50,402 nucleotides of DNA from an uncultured Bacilli bacterium. Lineage in GTDB: Bacteria; Bacillota_I; Bacilli_A; RF39; UBA660. The notes beneath the pieces were generated by a model. That model made no database searches. It was not told the DNA's origin and was given only the letters and a program-made list of their open reading frames with translations. Positions 24,503 through 34,075 of this stretch are shown here, in pieces. The DNA is taken from assembly GCA_947629025.1 (NCBI GenBank), contig CANRCC010000009.1:1-50402 (forward strand), written 5' to 3'. Numbering within the stretch: position 1 is the stretch's first letter; every line of letters starts with the position of its first letter. A program made the translations under genes and the position numbers.

Positions 24503-25420
24503 ATGAAAAGTGCTAAAGAAATTACGATTGATAAGATTAATAAAAAAAATTTAGAAGATATTAATTTAGAGTTTTTTAAAGCAAAAAAAGATCCAGTATT
24601 TAATAATTTTGTAAGTAAGATAAATCTAAAAGATGAATATTTAGCTAAATATACATCAAAACTTATTCAGTGCGCAAAAGAAAAAGAAAATTGCAAAAGT
24701 TGTAAAGGTTTAGAATTTTGTAAAAATGAGGTTTTAGGATGTATATATACTCCAATTATAGAAGATGGTAATTTAATATTTTCACATACCATTTGTAATA
24801 AGAAGAAAAAGCTTTTAGACGATATAGATTATGTTAAAAATAGTTATGTATTTTCAGTATCAAAAGAAATAAGAAATGCTAGAATGAAAGATATATATGC
24901 AGATGATAAAAATAGAGTAGAAACAATTAAATGGATTACTACTTTTATTAAAAATTATAAAGCAAAAAAAACATATAAAGGTTTATATTTAAGTGGTAAT
25001 TTTGGATCAGGTAAATCATATTTAATATCTGCTATGATAAATGAACTTATAAAAGATAATTATAAAGGAGCACTTGTTTATTATCCAGAGTTTTTAAGAA
25101 GCTTAAAAGCATCATTTGGAAAAGACTTTGATGAACAATTTAATTATGTAAAAAATGTTGATTTACTACTTTTAGATGATATAGGCGCAGAAAATATAAC
25201 CTCATGGTCAAGAGATGAAATATTAGGTCCAATACTTCAATATAGAATGGATGAGAAATTACCTACGTTTTTCACATCAAATTTGAATTTAGAAGAATTA
25301 GAAAATCATTTAAGCGAGGGAAATGGAAAAGTAGATAAGTTAAAAGCAAAGAGAATAATTGAAAGAATTAAATATTTAACTGATGATATAAAGTTAATAA
25401 GTGAAAATAGAAGAAATTAA
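24503..25420 (+). CDS. dnaI: Primosomal protein DnaI (helicase loader)
   Basis: DnaI is the AAA+ ATPase that loads the hexameric helicase at origins and restart sites. The 305 residues have an N-terminal domain with a cysteine cluster (CAKEKENCKSCKGLEFC), likely zinc-binding, then an AAA+ domain with Walker A SGNFGSGKSYL, Walker B VDLLLLDDIG and an arginine-rich end. The order dnaB-dnaI is that of Bacillus. A large gene follows after 22 bases. Confidence 0.93.
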   Translation: MKSAKEITIDKINKKNLEDINLEFFKAKKDPVFNNFVSKINLKDEYLAKYTSKLIQCAKEKENCKSCKGLEFCKNEVLGCIYTPIIEDGNLIFSHTICNKKKKLLDDIDYVKNSYVFSVSKEIRNARMKDIYADDKNRVETIKWITTFIKNYKAKKTYKGLYLSGNFGSGKSYLISAMINELIKDNYKGALVYYPEFLRSLKASFGKDFDEQFNYVKNVDLLLLDDIGAENITSWSRDEILGPILQYRMDEKLPTFFTSNLNLEELENHLSEGNGKVDKLKAKRIIERIKYLTDDIKLISENRRN

Positions 25421-25442
25421 TGTATCTAGGGGGGTAAAATAT

Positions 25443-27731
25443 ATGTTAATTAAAGAAAATAATTTAAAAAATATATCAAAGAAAAAACTTGTAGATATGA
25501 TAATTGATTTAGAAGAAACATACTATAGAGTTCAAAAAATAAATATTAAATCAAAAGAATTATTTGGTAGTAATATAAAATTAAAAAATAAACTTAAAAA
25601 AATAAGAAAAAATATTATAATGTTAAATAATGCTTTAGATGAAATAGATAGTAAAAAATCACGTAATAGAAGAGCTAAAATAGATAAGATAATATCTAGT
25701 AATCAAATAATAAAACTTGATTTTAATTTTCAAGTAAATACTTATGAATTATTTAATCAACTTAAATATGAAGATGACTTAAGAAAAAGATTAAATATAG
25801 TAAATAAACTAAAGAAAATATATTTTGATATTTTTATAAGAGTTTATGATGAATCTATAACTTATAAAAATCAAATAAAAGAAATATTATCATTTTTAAG
25901 CATTATATCAAAAGAAGATAGAAATGAAATAGTATTAATAGATTCTATTAATAGAAAACTAAATGAAAAAACAAAAACAAAAAATAATGAATATATTAAA
26001 AAAATAAATGATACATCTATTTTACAAGATACATATGATGAGGTAAAAGATAAATTATTATATTTTATTAAAAGTATAAAATTAGAAAAAATAGATAAAG
26101 ATTTAATAGATAGTGCTGATGATATAATAAATACCTTATCTAATATTGAAGATATTAATATAAAAATATGTATGTCAAATAGAATAATAGATTCAATAAA
26201 ATCAAGAAAAAGAAATTTTAAAAAAGAAGACGAAGAAAAATCAATTTTAAATATTGTTATGAGAAAATTTAAAAACTTTAAAGAACTTGCAGTAATAAAT
26301 AACAATAATATAGATAGTGTATCTACATCATATTTATATGATATAATAAGTACTCTTTTATATGATGAAAAAGGATATTTACCTATAAAGAAAATACTAT
26401 CTAAATATAAGAATGCTTTAATTGCTACGTCAAATGGTAAAAATATTTTAGAATATATAGTTGATTTATATCTTTTAAATTATGAAAAAGTAATTACAGG
26501 TGATAAAATAAATTATATTAATATAGACTATTTAAAAGAGGTATATTACTTATTTGTAAATGATCTTAATTTTAATCCATCACCAGAATTAATTTCTAAA
26601 ATAGATACGAAAATAAAAACATTTATTAGTAGATTAACAGTAGATAAAAATGAAAAACAAGTTTTAATAGATGATGTATCTTATAATACTTTATATGTAA
26701 AAAATGATAGAAGAAAAAATATTATAACAGAAGAATTAACAAAACTTTCTACATTTGATTTAAGTAAAAAATTAAATTATGAAGAAAAAAGTGTAGAAGA
26801 TAAAATGTTAGATGAACAAATTAATACATTAAGATCATCAAATACTAATAATCAAGTAGATTTAACACAAGAAAAGAATATTATGTTAGATGATAATTTT
26901 ACTGCATATAATTTTAAAATAACACCATCATCAAAAATTTTAAGAATAAGTGTTCCAGATATATCTAGTATGGTACAAGAATATAGTATGGTTGATAATT
27001 ATATGTATAATAAAATGTTAGATAAAGGAAAAATAGATAAGAGAATTTTAGATAAATTAAAATTTAAAAATTTAGAAAGAACATCTGCGATTACATTTAA
27101 AATAACATTTGATAAAAATAATGAACCTATAGATTTATATATTTATAAAAGTAATATTATTCCAAGTGTAGTAGATTCTAATGATAAAATGTATAGTCAA
27201 TTACTAGATTTATCAAATGATTTAGAAGAAAAAAATGATTATTATCTAAATCTAAATGATAATGATAGAATAAAAATAAACCTAAGAAATTTAGTTAATA
27301 AGATGTATTTAGAATATGCTAAAAAGTATAAAATTCCAATTATATATTCTGGAATAGAAAAGGTAAAAAGTATTAGTACAAAATTATATATGAATTTAGT
27401 TCCTATACTTGATAAACTAACTAAAGAAGAGGTAAAAAAATTATATGATATTCTTGTTACTAATTTAGGAGAATTTCATTATTCAGATAAGAGATTTGAT
27501 GTAGTAGGTGATTATGACCTTAATTTAATAGGTAAACCAAATTATATTCTTTTAGAAAATCAAAGAATAATTAAATCATTAATAATAAATAGTATTAATA
27601 ATGGAAATTTATATTATGATATGAAAAAAGATGCAATAAATGATGATATAAAGAAAATATTATCTGACTTAAATGCTTCAATTAATTATAAAGATGTATA
27701 TACACCAGAACTTTATATGAAAAGAAGTTAA
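25443..27731 (+). CDS. Divergent RNB-domain (RNase II/R-like) protein without catalytic aspartates
   Basis: From ATG 25443, after AGGGGGG, the protein has 762 residues. The first 370 or so are helical and charged without known motifs. The C-terminal half follows the RNase II/R RNB domain block by block: VDLTQEKNIM, then LRISVPDISSMVQ (compare VGVHIADVSHYV), KIDKRILDKLKFKNLERTSAITFKI, an NLVNKMYLEYAKKYKIPIIYS block in the place of the usual E-x-MI-x-AN-x-x-VA segment, and GKPNYILLENQRIIKSLI in the place of THFTSPIRRYADL. The catalytic aspartate cluster (D-x5-D-x-DD) is replaced by LDDNFTAYNFK, so it should not be an active exonuclease. Its place after dnaI suggests co-expression with helicase loading. 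The family assignment is my own alignment by eye. Confidence 0.6.
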   Translation: MLIKENNLKNISKKKLVDMIIDLEETYYRVQKINIKSKELFGSNIKLKNKLKKIRKNIIMLNNALDEIDSKKSRNRRAKIDKIISSNQIIKLDFNFQVNTYELFNQLKYEDDLRKRLNIVNKLKKIYFDIFIRVYDESITYKNQIKEILSFLSIISKEDRNEIVLIDSINRKLNEKTKTKNNEYIKKINDTSILQDTYDEVKDKLLYFIKSIKLEKIDKDLIDSADDIINTLSNIEDINIKICMSNRIIDSIKSRKRNFKKEDEEKSILNIVMRKFKNFKELAVINNNNIDSVSTSYLYDIISTLLYDEKGYLPIKKILSKYKNALIATSNGKNILEYIVDLYLLNYEKVITGDKINYINIDYLKEVYYLFVNDLNFNPSPELISKIDTKIKTFISRLTVDKNEKQVLIDDVSYNTLYVKNDRRKNIITEELTKLSTFDLSKKLNYEEKSVEDKMLDEQINTLRSSNTNNQVDLTQEKNIMLDDNFTAYNFKITPSSKILRISVPDISSMVQEYSMVDNYMYNKMLDKGKIDKRILDKLKFKNLERTSAITFKITFDKNNEPIDLYIYKSNIIPSVVDSNDKMYSQLLDLSNDLEEKNDYYLNLNDNDRIKINLRNLVNKMYLEYAKKYKIPIIYSGIEKVKSISTKLYMNLVPILDKLTKEEVKKLYDILVTNLGEFHYSDKRFDVVGDYDLNLIGKPNYILLENQRIIKSLIINSINNGNLYYDMKKDAINDDIKKILSDLNASINYKDVYTPELYMKRS

Positions 27732-27737
27732 TATATA

Positions 27738-27766
27738 TTGACATTAATAATATCTTAATATAAAAT
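27738..27766 (+). promoter_or_regulatory. Promoter of the thrS T-box operon
   Basis: TTGACA and TAAAAT are separated by exactly 17 bases, directly upstream of the T-box leader. Confidence 0.8.
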
Positions 27767-27771
27767 AAAAT

Positions 27772-27976
27772 TGTAGTTGCGATGATTAGGACACGTTTAA
27801 TAATTTAACTTTTTTAAAGAGAGTTAGGAGTAGCTGAGAACCTAATAAAAAGAGTTATTAAATACTACCTATGAGCAGACTAAATAAAAGTTAGTCCGGT
27901 TTTAACCGTTATATTAATTAAGTAACAAGGTAGGATGGTACCGCGTTTATACGCTCCTTATATATAAGGAGTTTTT
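27772..27976 (+). promoter_or_regulatory. T-box leader (threonine tRNA-sensing riboswitch)
   Basis: The conserved T-box AGGATGGTACCGCG is at 27932-27945, followed by the terminator hairpin CTCCTTA/TAAGGAG with T5 (27954-27976). Upstream, GATGATTAGGACACG and AGGAGTAGCTGAGAACC show the Stem I elements. The specifier region AATACTACCTATGAGC contains the Thr codons ACT (27864) and ACC (27867); either fits threonine and the gene thrS downstream. Uncharged tRNA-Thr should stabilise the antiterminator and switch on the operon. Confidence 0.92.
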
Positions 27977-27995
27977 GTTTATAGGGGGAAGAATT

Positions 27996-28454
27996 ATGAA
28001 TATTAGTTCAAAAAATATTATAGGAATTAAAGAATTTTTAGCAAATTATTTATTAAATGAAAAAGATGCAAAAAATATTGAAAGTAAAAGGAGAAATATG
28101 TCTCATGATAAAATGACTTTATATCTAATTAGTAAAGGTTATAATGTGCCAAATAGAATATCACTTAAAAGAATAAAAAAGTCTGATATATTAGATGGAC
28201 AAGTATTATTTGTTAAAGATGATTATGGTAAAGTAATTCCATATTATAATGATAGAAGAATTAGTCTTAAATCATTAGAAAAAGAGTTACGTTTAGAAAA
28301 AAGTAAATTAGAAGCACTAAATGCAAGAAAAAATTATTTAGTAAATAATTGTAGTACTCAAATAGATAGTGAAGATGAGCATATAACATGCAAAATAAAT
28401 AGAAATAAGGTACTAGCTAATAAGAATCATAAAATGAGAGGAATGGTTGGTTAA
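27996..28454 (+). CDS. Hypothetical protein between the T-box and thrS
   Basis: I do not recognise this 152-residue protein. It has a helical basic N-terminal half (MSHDKMTLYLISKGYNV, LKRIKKSDILDGQVLFV), then a short coiled-coil-like stretch SLEKELRLEKSKLEALNARK and a basic tail. The ORF track begins at TTG 27975, inside the T-box terminator; ATG 27996 after AGGGGGAAG is the real start. The T-box places it under threonine control with thrS, and its stop lies one base before the thrS ATG, so the two are coupled. Confidence 0.75.
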   Translation: MNISSKNIIGIKEFLANYLLNEKDAKNIESKRRNMSHDKMTLYLISKGYNVPNRISLKRIKKSDILDGQVLFVKDDYGKVIPYYNDRRISLKSLEKELRLEKSKLEALNARKNYLVNNCSTQIDSEDEHITCKINRNKVLANKNHKMRGMVG

Positions 28455-28455
28455 T

Positions 28456-30207
28456 ATGATAAATATAAAAGAAAATGAAGAATTAAATATTTTAAATCAT
28501 AGCTGTGCACATTTACTTGCGCATGCAGTTAAAAGATTATATCCAAATGCAAAATTTTGGGTTGGACCTGTTATAGAAGAGGGCTTTTATTATGACATTG
28601 ATTTAGGTGATGATGTAATAAAAGAAGAAGATTTAGAAAAAATAGAAAGAGAAATGAAAAAAATATCAAAAAGTGATAAAAGAATTACTAGACTTGAAAT
28701 AACAAAACAAGAAGCACTTGATATGTTTAAAGATGATCCATATAAAGTAGATTTAATTAATAATATGAGTGATGATGAAATAATTAGTGCATATAAACAA
28801 GATGACTTTGTTGATTTATGTAGAGGACCACATATGCCTACAACTAAATCAATGAAATATTTTAAACTATTAAAAGTTTCAGGTGCATATTATAAAGGTG
28901 ATTCAAAAAATAAAATGCTTCAAAGAATATATGGTATATGTTTTAAAACAGAAGAAGACTTAAATAATCATTTACAATTACTAGAAGAAGCAAAACAAAG
29001 AGATCATAGAAAAATAGGTAAAGATTTAGAAATATTTACAAATAGTGAATTAGTAGGTAAGGGGCTTCCATTATGGCTTCCAAATGGTGCGCTTATTAGA
29101 ATGCTACTTGATAGATATATAACTGATAAAGAAATAAAATTAGGTTATAAACATGTATTTACACCTAGTTTAGGAAGTAAAAAATTATATGAGACAAGTG
29201 GACACTGGGATCATTATAAAGATGATATGTTTCCTGTTATGAAACTTGATGATGAAGAATATGTTTTAAGACCAATGAATTGTCCTCATCATATGATGAT
29301 TTATAAAAATTCTCTTCATTCATATAAAGATTTACCAATAAGACTTGCTGAAATAGCAAATGACTTTAGATATGAAGCATCAGGTGCAGTATGCGGAATA
29401 GAAAGAACTAGAGCATTTACTCAAAATGATTCACATATATTTGCAAGAGTAGATCAAATAAAAGATGAATTTGAAGGTGTTGTTAAATTAATACTTGATG
29501 TATATAAAGATTTTGGTTTTAAAGATTATGAATTTAGATTATCACTTAGAGATGAAAATGATAAAGAAAAATATTTTGATGATGATGAAATGTGGGAAAA
29601 AGCAGAATCAGAACTTAGAAATGTATTAACAGAACTTAATTTACCATTTTATGAAGCAAAAGGAGAAGCAGCATTTTATGGACCAAAACTTGATGTACAA
29701 GTTAAATCAGCAATTGGTCATGATATAAGTTTATCAACATGTCAACTTGATTTTCTTCTTCCAGAAAAATTTGACTTAAATTATATAGATAAAGATGGAG
29801 GAAAGAAAAGACCAGTTGTTATACATAGAGCAATACTAGGTTCACTTGATAGATTTTTAGCATTTCTTCTAGAAGAAACAAAAGGAGCTCTTCCACTTTG
29901 GCTTTCACCAGTTCAAGTAAATATAATACCAGTTAATAATGAATATCATTTAAGATATTCAAAAGAAATAGAAAATATGTTAAGAGAAAATGATATTAGA
30001 GTAGAACTTGATGATAGAGAAGAAAAAGTAGGATATAAGTTAAGAGAATCTGTAACAAGAAAAATACCTATTACACTAATATTAGGTGATAAAGAAAAAG
30101 AAAATGGAAATGTTTCATATAGAAGATATGGATCTGAAGAAACAGTAACAACATCAAGTGAAGATTTTATAATACTACTAAAAAATGAGATAGAAAATCA
30201 TAAATAA
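28456..30207 (+). CDS. thrS: Threonyl-tRNA synthetase lacking the TGS domain
   Basis: This class II synthetase charges tRNA-Thr. The protein starts almost directly with the editing domain (HSCAHLLAHAVKRLYP and DLCRGPHMPTT), then the catalytic core with motif 2 FRYEASGAVCGIERTRAFTQND, zinc ligand MNCPHH and motif 3 HRAILGSLDRFLAFLLEE, and the anticodon domain. At 583 residues it lacks the usual N-terminal TGS domain of about 60 residues, as in some Mycoplasma enzymes. ATG 28456 is used here. TTG 28447 is possible, as AGAGGA is better spaced for it, but would add only three residues. Confidence 0.94.
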   Translation: MINIKENEELNILNHSCAHLLAHAVKRLYPNAKFWVGPVIEEGFYYDIDLGDDVIKEEDLEKIEREMKKISKSDKRITRLEITKQEALDMFKDDPYKVDLINNMSDDEIISAYKQDDFVDLCRGPHMPTTKSMKYFKLLKVSGAYYKGDSKNKMLQRIYGICFKTEEDLNNHLQLLEEAKQRDHRKIGKDLEIFTNSELVGKGLPLWLPNGALIRMLLDRYITDKEIKLGYKHVFTPSLGSKKLYETSGHWDHYKDDMFPVMKLDDEEYVLRPMNCPHHMMIYKNSLHSYKDLPIRLAEIANDFRYEASGAVCGIERTRAFTQNDSHIFARVDQIKDEFEGVVKLILDVYKDFGFKDYEFRLSLRDENDKEKYFDDDEMWEKAESELRNVLTELNLPFYEAKGEAAFYGPKLDVQVKSAIGHDISLSTCQLDFLLPEKFDLNYIDKDGGKKRPVVIHRAILGSLDRFLAFLLEETKGALPLWLSPVQVNIIPVNNEYHLRYSKEIENMLRENDIRVELDDREEKVGYKLRESVTRKIPITLILGDKEKENGNVSYRRYGSEETVTTSSEDFIILLKNEIENHK

Positions 30208-30237
30208 GAATAGAAAAATCTATTCTTATTTTATTTT
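30206..30237 (+). terminator. Terminator after thrS
   Basis: AAGAATAGA pairs with TCTATTCTT around AAAA and is followed by ATTTTATTTT. Confidence 0.8.
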
Positions 30238-30250
30238 AAAGCATAATAAA

Positions 30251-30271
30251 AGTAACAATATACTTGTTACT
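30251..30271 (-). terminator. Terminator after rpmB
   Basis: On the minus strand AGTAACAA pairs with TTGTTACT around GTATA and is followed by TTTATTAT. It overlaps the stop codon of rpmB. Confidence 0.75.
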
Positions 30272-30464
30272 AATTACTTTCAACTTTATTTTTTTTACTT
30301 CTTGTTATTCTTTTTAATGTTCTAGCTTCTCTAGCAGTAGTTTTAAATTTAACACCATTAATTGTTACATATTGAAAATTTAAGTTTTGTTTTTTATTAG
30401 TTCTATTATGAGCATGAGAAACATTTTTAGCTGAATTTGGTCTTTTACTAGTTAATTTTGCCAT
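30270..30464 (-). CDS. rpmB: 50S ribosomal protein bL28
   Basis: The 64 residues match bL28, a small basic protein of the large ribosomal subunit: MAKLTSKRPNSAKNVSHAHNRTN, then QNLNFQYVTINGVKFKTTAREARTLKR. The cysteine of the zinc-binding variant is absent, so this is the zinc-free form. It is a single gene with promoter, GAGGAGGAAG ribosome site and its own terminator. Confidence 0.93.
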   Translation of the reverse strand: MAKLTSKRPNSAKNVSHAHNRTNKKQNLNFQYVTINGVKFKTTAREARTLKRITRSKKNKVESN

Positions 30465-30500
30465 ATTACTTCCTCCTCTTTATAAATCGTTTGCTTTATA

Positions 30501-30529
30501 ACTTTAACATATAATTGCTTTTAAGTCAA
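30501..30529 (-). promoter_or_regulatory. rpmB promoter
   Basis: On the minus strand TTGACT and TAAAGT are separated by 17 bases, about 40 bases before rpmB. Confidence 0.75.
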
Positions 30530-30541
30530 TGAAATACTTAA

Positions 30542-30573
30542 AAAATATACTTAATTATATAGTATATTTTTTT
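30542..30573. repeat. Terminator-like hairpin between rpmB and dnaE
   Basis: AAAATATACT (30542-30551) pairs perfectly with AGTATATTTT (30561-30570), with T-rich sequence beyond it on the plus strand and T5 on the minus strand. No gene ends here, since rpmB and dnaE are divergent. It may be an insulating terminator or part of the dnaE promoter region. Confidence 0.4.
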
Positions 30574-30612
30574 AAAATGTAGTAAAATTAAACTAATAAA
30601 GGAGGAATAATT

Positions 30613-33510
30613 ATGAACTATTTACCACTCAACATAAAAACTAATTATTCACTTCTTAAAAGCTTAATAGATATTCCAAAATTAATAGAAAAATGTAAGA
30701 AACTTGGTTATAAGGTAGTAGGTATTGCAGATGAAAATATGTTTGGAGTAATGGAATTTTATAAAGAATGTATAAAAAATGATATTAAACCTATTGTTGG
30801 ACTTGAAATTTTATTAGATGATAAAAAAGTTTTACTTTATTGTAAAAATTATAATGGATATCAAAATTTATGTTTTATATCAAGTAATGAAATAAATATA
30901 GACTTATTAAAAGAAAATAGTAATGATTTAATTTGTATACTTCCATATGAGTCAATTAGTTTATATGATGATTTATCTTTTATTAATGATATATATATAG
31001 GATATAAAGATATAGAAGAAAGAAAAAATATAACAAATAAAAAATGTATATATATAAATGAGGTAAGATGCCAAGATAAAGAAGATATAGAATATTTAAA
31101 ATATTTATATATGATAAAAGATGGAAGAAAAATTAGTGATAATTATGAATATATATTTGATAAAAATAGTTATTTATTATCTTATGATGAAGTTATAGAA
31201 AATATTAATAAGATAGATTTGATAAATTATAAAGTAATTAATAGTGAAATAGATTTAAAAATAGAAACTAAAGATGATTTACTTCCAAAATATAATAAAG
31301 ATCCTAATTTTGATGATTTTAAATATTTATCTGATTTAAGTAAAAAAGGTTTACTTAAAAGATTTAATAATAAAGTTTCAATTGAATATGCAGATAGACT
31401 AATGTATGAACTTGATGTAATTAATAAGATGGGATTTTCTAATTATTTTCTAGTAGTATGGGACTTTATAAAATTTTCAAAACAAAATGGTATTTTAGTA
31501 GGTCCAGGAAGAGGTAGTGCGGTAGGTTCTTTAGTTAGTTATTCGCTTGGAATAACAGATATAGATCCACTTAAATATGATTTATTATTTGAAAGATTTT
31601 TAAATCCACAAAGGGTAACTATGCCAGATATAGATATAGATTTTGATTCAAATAGAAGAGGAGAAGTTATTAATTATGTATCAAAAAAATATGGAAATAA
31701 AAATGTTGCTGGAATAATAACTTTTTCAACATTAAAAGCAAAACAAGTATTAAGAGATGTACTTAGAATATTTGATTATGATAGTATTAAAACCGATAAT
31801 TTTATTAAATTATTTGATTCAAAATTAACTCTAGAAGAAAATAAAAATAATAGATTAATTAAAGAAGAACTTCAAAAAGATACTTTATTATCAAGAATGT
31901 TTGATATTAGTCTTCATTTAGAGGGACTAAAAAGACAAAGTTCTATACATGCTGCTGGGGTAATAATATCAAGTAAAAACTTAGATAGATATATACCTGT
32001 ATATAAAGTATCAGATGATGAGTTAGTAACAGGATATACAATGAATTACTTAGAAGAACTAGGACTTCTTAAAATGGACTTTTTATCAATAGATAATTTA
32101 AGTTTAATAAGTAAGTTATTACAAGAGATAGGTAATATTAAATTTAGTGATATACCACTTGATGATAAAAAAACAATTGAATTATTTAAAAGTGTAAATA
32201 CAGAGGGGATATTTCAGTTTGAATCAGCAGGAATGAAAAATGTACTTAGAAAATTTAATGTAACATCATTTGATGATTTAGTAGCGGCAATCGCACTTTT
32301 TAGACCAGGTCCAATGGAAAATATAGATTCTTATGTTAAAAGAAAAGAAAATAAAGAAAAAATAGATTATATACATGAAGATTTAAAACCTATTTTAAAA
32401 AGTACATATGGAATAATAATTTATCAAGAACAAATAATGCAAATTGCAAATGTAATGGCAGGTTATACACTTGGTGAAGCAGATATTTTAAGACGTGCGA
32501 TGGGTAAAAAAAGTGTTTCTATTATGGAAAGTGAAAGAGAAAAATTTATTACAAGAAGTATAAATAAAGGTTATTCAAAACAAGTAAGCACTAAAGTATT
32601 TGATTTAATTTATAAATTTGCTAATTTTGGATTTAATAAATCACATTCAGTTGGTTATGCAACAGTCGCATTTAAAATGGGTTATTTAAAAGCACATTAT
32701 CCAAATTATTTTCTAAGTCATCTTTTAACTATGGTAATAGGTAATGATATTAAAACCAAAGAATATATAAATGAGGCAAAAAATAATAATATAAAAATAT
32801 TAATGCCATGTATAAATAATAGTTTTTATGAGTATACAGTATTAGATAATAATATAAGATTTTCTTTAGCTAGTATTCATAATGTAGGACAAGCATCTAT
32901 AAAAGAGATATTAGAAGAAAGAGAAAAATCATTATTTAAAGACTTTTTAGATTTTATGAAAAGATGTTATAAGAAAATAAATAGAAGAACCCTAGAATAT
33001 TTAATTCATGCAGGATGCTTTGATATATTTAATTATAATCATAAAACACTAATAGAAAATATTGATATAGCAATAAATTATGCAGAATTAGCTAATGATT
33101 TAGATGAATCTTTGATAAGTAAACCAGAATTTGTAATATATGATGAATATACAAAAGATGAATTAATTTTAAAAGAATATGATACATTTGGTTTTTATTT
33201 AAGTTATCATCCTGTACAAAATAAAAGAAAAAATAATATTAATTCTTGTATGATAGAAAAAAACTTTAATAAAGTAATAGATATATATTTATTAGTTGAT
33301 AAAATTCGTGAAATAAAAACTAAAAAAGGTGATAAAATGGCTTTTGTAACAGGTAGTGATGAATATAAAGAAGTAGATTTAGTTATGTTTCCTAAAGTTT
33401 ATGAAAATAATTATAATATAAATAAAGGAGATATATTATTAGTTACAGGTAAAGTAGAAAAAAGAGTTAATGAATATCAAATAATAGTTAATAAAATAGA
33501 GAAAGTATAA
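30613..33510 (+). CDS. dnaE: DNA polymerase III subunit alpha (DnaE)
   Basis: This replicative polymerase has 965 residues, short for DnaE. An N-terminal PHP domain (about 1-200), the polymerase core with GPGRGSAVGSLVSY, the catalytic MPDIDIDFD and FNKSHSVGYA, and a C-terminal OB fold (IREIKTKKGDKMAFVTGSD) are present. The PHP metal site is degenerate: the usual HxH is NIK and the later His is replaced (GIADEN), so no proofreading activity is expected there. In Bacillus DnaE works alongside PolC; no polC is seen in this window. AGGAGG ribosome site. Confidence 0.95.
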   Translation: MNYLPLNIKTNYSLLKSLIDIPKLIEKCKKLGYKVVGIADENMFGVMEFYKECIKNDIKPIVGLEILLDDKKVLLYCKNYNGYQNLCFISSNEINIDLLKENSNDLICILPYESISLYDDLSFINDIYIGYKDIEERKNITNKKCIYINEVRCQDKEDIEYLKYLYMIKDGRKISDNYEYIFDKNSYLLSYDEVIENINKIDLINYKVINSEIDLKIETKDDLLPKYNKDPNFDDFKYLSDLSKKGLLKRFNNKVSIEYADRLMYELDVINKMGFSNYFLVVWDFIKFSKQNGILVGPGRGSAVGSLVSYSLGITDIDPLKYDLLFERFLNPQRVTMPDIDIDFDSNRRGEVINYVSKKYGNKNVAGIITFSTLKAKQVLRDVLRIFDYDSIKTDNFIKLFDSKLTLEENKNNRLIKEELQKDTLLSRMFDISLHLEGLKRQSSIHAAGVIISSKNLDRYIPVYKVSDDELVTGYTMNYLEELGLLKMDFLSIDNLSLISKLLQEIGNIKFSDIPLDDKKTIELFKSVNTEGIFQFESAGMKNVLRKFNVTSFDDLVAAIALFRPGPMENIDSYVKRKENKEKIDYIHEDLKPILKSTYGIIIYQEQIMQIANVMAGYTLGEADILRRAMGKKSVSIMESEREKFITRSINKGYSKQVSTKVFDLIYKFANFGFNKSHSVGYATVAFKMGYLKAHYPNYFLSHLLTMVIGNDIKTKEYINEAKNNNIKILMPCINNSFYEYTVLDNNIRFSLASIHNVGQASIKEILEEREKSLFKDFLDFMKRCYKKINRRTLEYLIHAGCFDIFNYNHKTLIENIDIAINYAELANDLDESLISKPEFVIYDEYTKDELILKEYDTFGFYLSYHPVQNKRKNNINSCMIEKNFNKVIDIYLLVDKIREIKTKKGDKMAFVTGSDEYKEVDLVMFPKVYENNYNINKGDILLVTGKVEKRVNEYQIIVNKIEKV

Positions 33511-33522
33511 AGGAGTGTTGTT

Positions 33523-34026
33523 ATGGGATTTTTAGTATTTTTGCCGTTTTTTAGTGCAGTTATAGTAGTTATGATTTTGTTTTATATATGTTATGCAATA
33601 TTAAAATTTATTTTATATGTTTTTAAAAGTTTTGGTTTATTAAGAATTGCTAAAAAAGAGAATTATAAATATCCATATGTAGTGTGGATACCATTTGTAT
33701 CTAATTATATTTTAGGTAAATATTGTATGGATAAAAAGAAAGGTATAATATATTTAATATTATCAATTATTAAGTTTTTAATTATGATAATATTCTTTAT
33801 GCTTAGTGAAATAAATGCTTTATATGATGCTTTATATACTATATCACTAATTTATTCTATTTTCTATTTTGTAATAGATATGATTGTAATGAATAAATTT
33901 TATAAAAAAGTATATAAAACTCCAGAATTATTTACAATATTATCAATAATAAGCTTTGGATTATTAAATTCTATCTTCATATATACTGCACGAATTAGAA
34001 AAATAACAAAAATTGATTTAAATTAG
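33523..34026 (+). CDS. Hypothetical membrane protein, four helices
   Basis: The 167 residues have four predicted membrane segments (about 4-30, 60-90 region, 95-120 and 140-160). The conserved-looking stretch YKYPYVVWIPFVSNYILGKYCM resembles small membrane proteins common in gut Firmicutes, whose function is unknown. It follows dnaE by 12 bases with an AAAGGAG site and ends in a terminator, so it is transcribed with dnaE. Confidence 0.75.
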   Translation: MGFLVFLPFFSAVIVVMILFYICYAILKFILYVFKSFGLLRIAKKENYKYPYVVWIPFVSNYILGKYCMDKKKGIIYLILSIIKFLIMIIFFMLSEINALYDALYTISLIYSIFYFVIDMIVMNKFYKKVYKTPELFTILSIISFGLLNSIFIYTARIRKITKIDLN

Positions 34027-34027
34027 T

Positions 34028-34053
34028 AAAAATGACATAAGTTGTCATTTTTT
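34028..34053 (+). terminator. Terminator after the four-helix membrane protein
   Basis: AAAATGACA pairs with TGTCATTTT around TAAGT, then TT. Confidence 0.8.
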
Positions 34054-34075
34054 ACATTTTACATACAAATAAACA

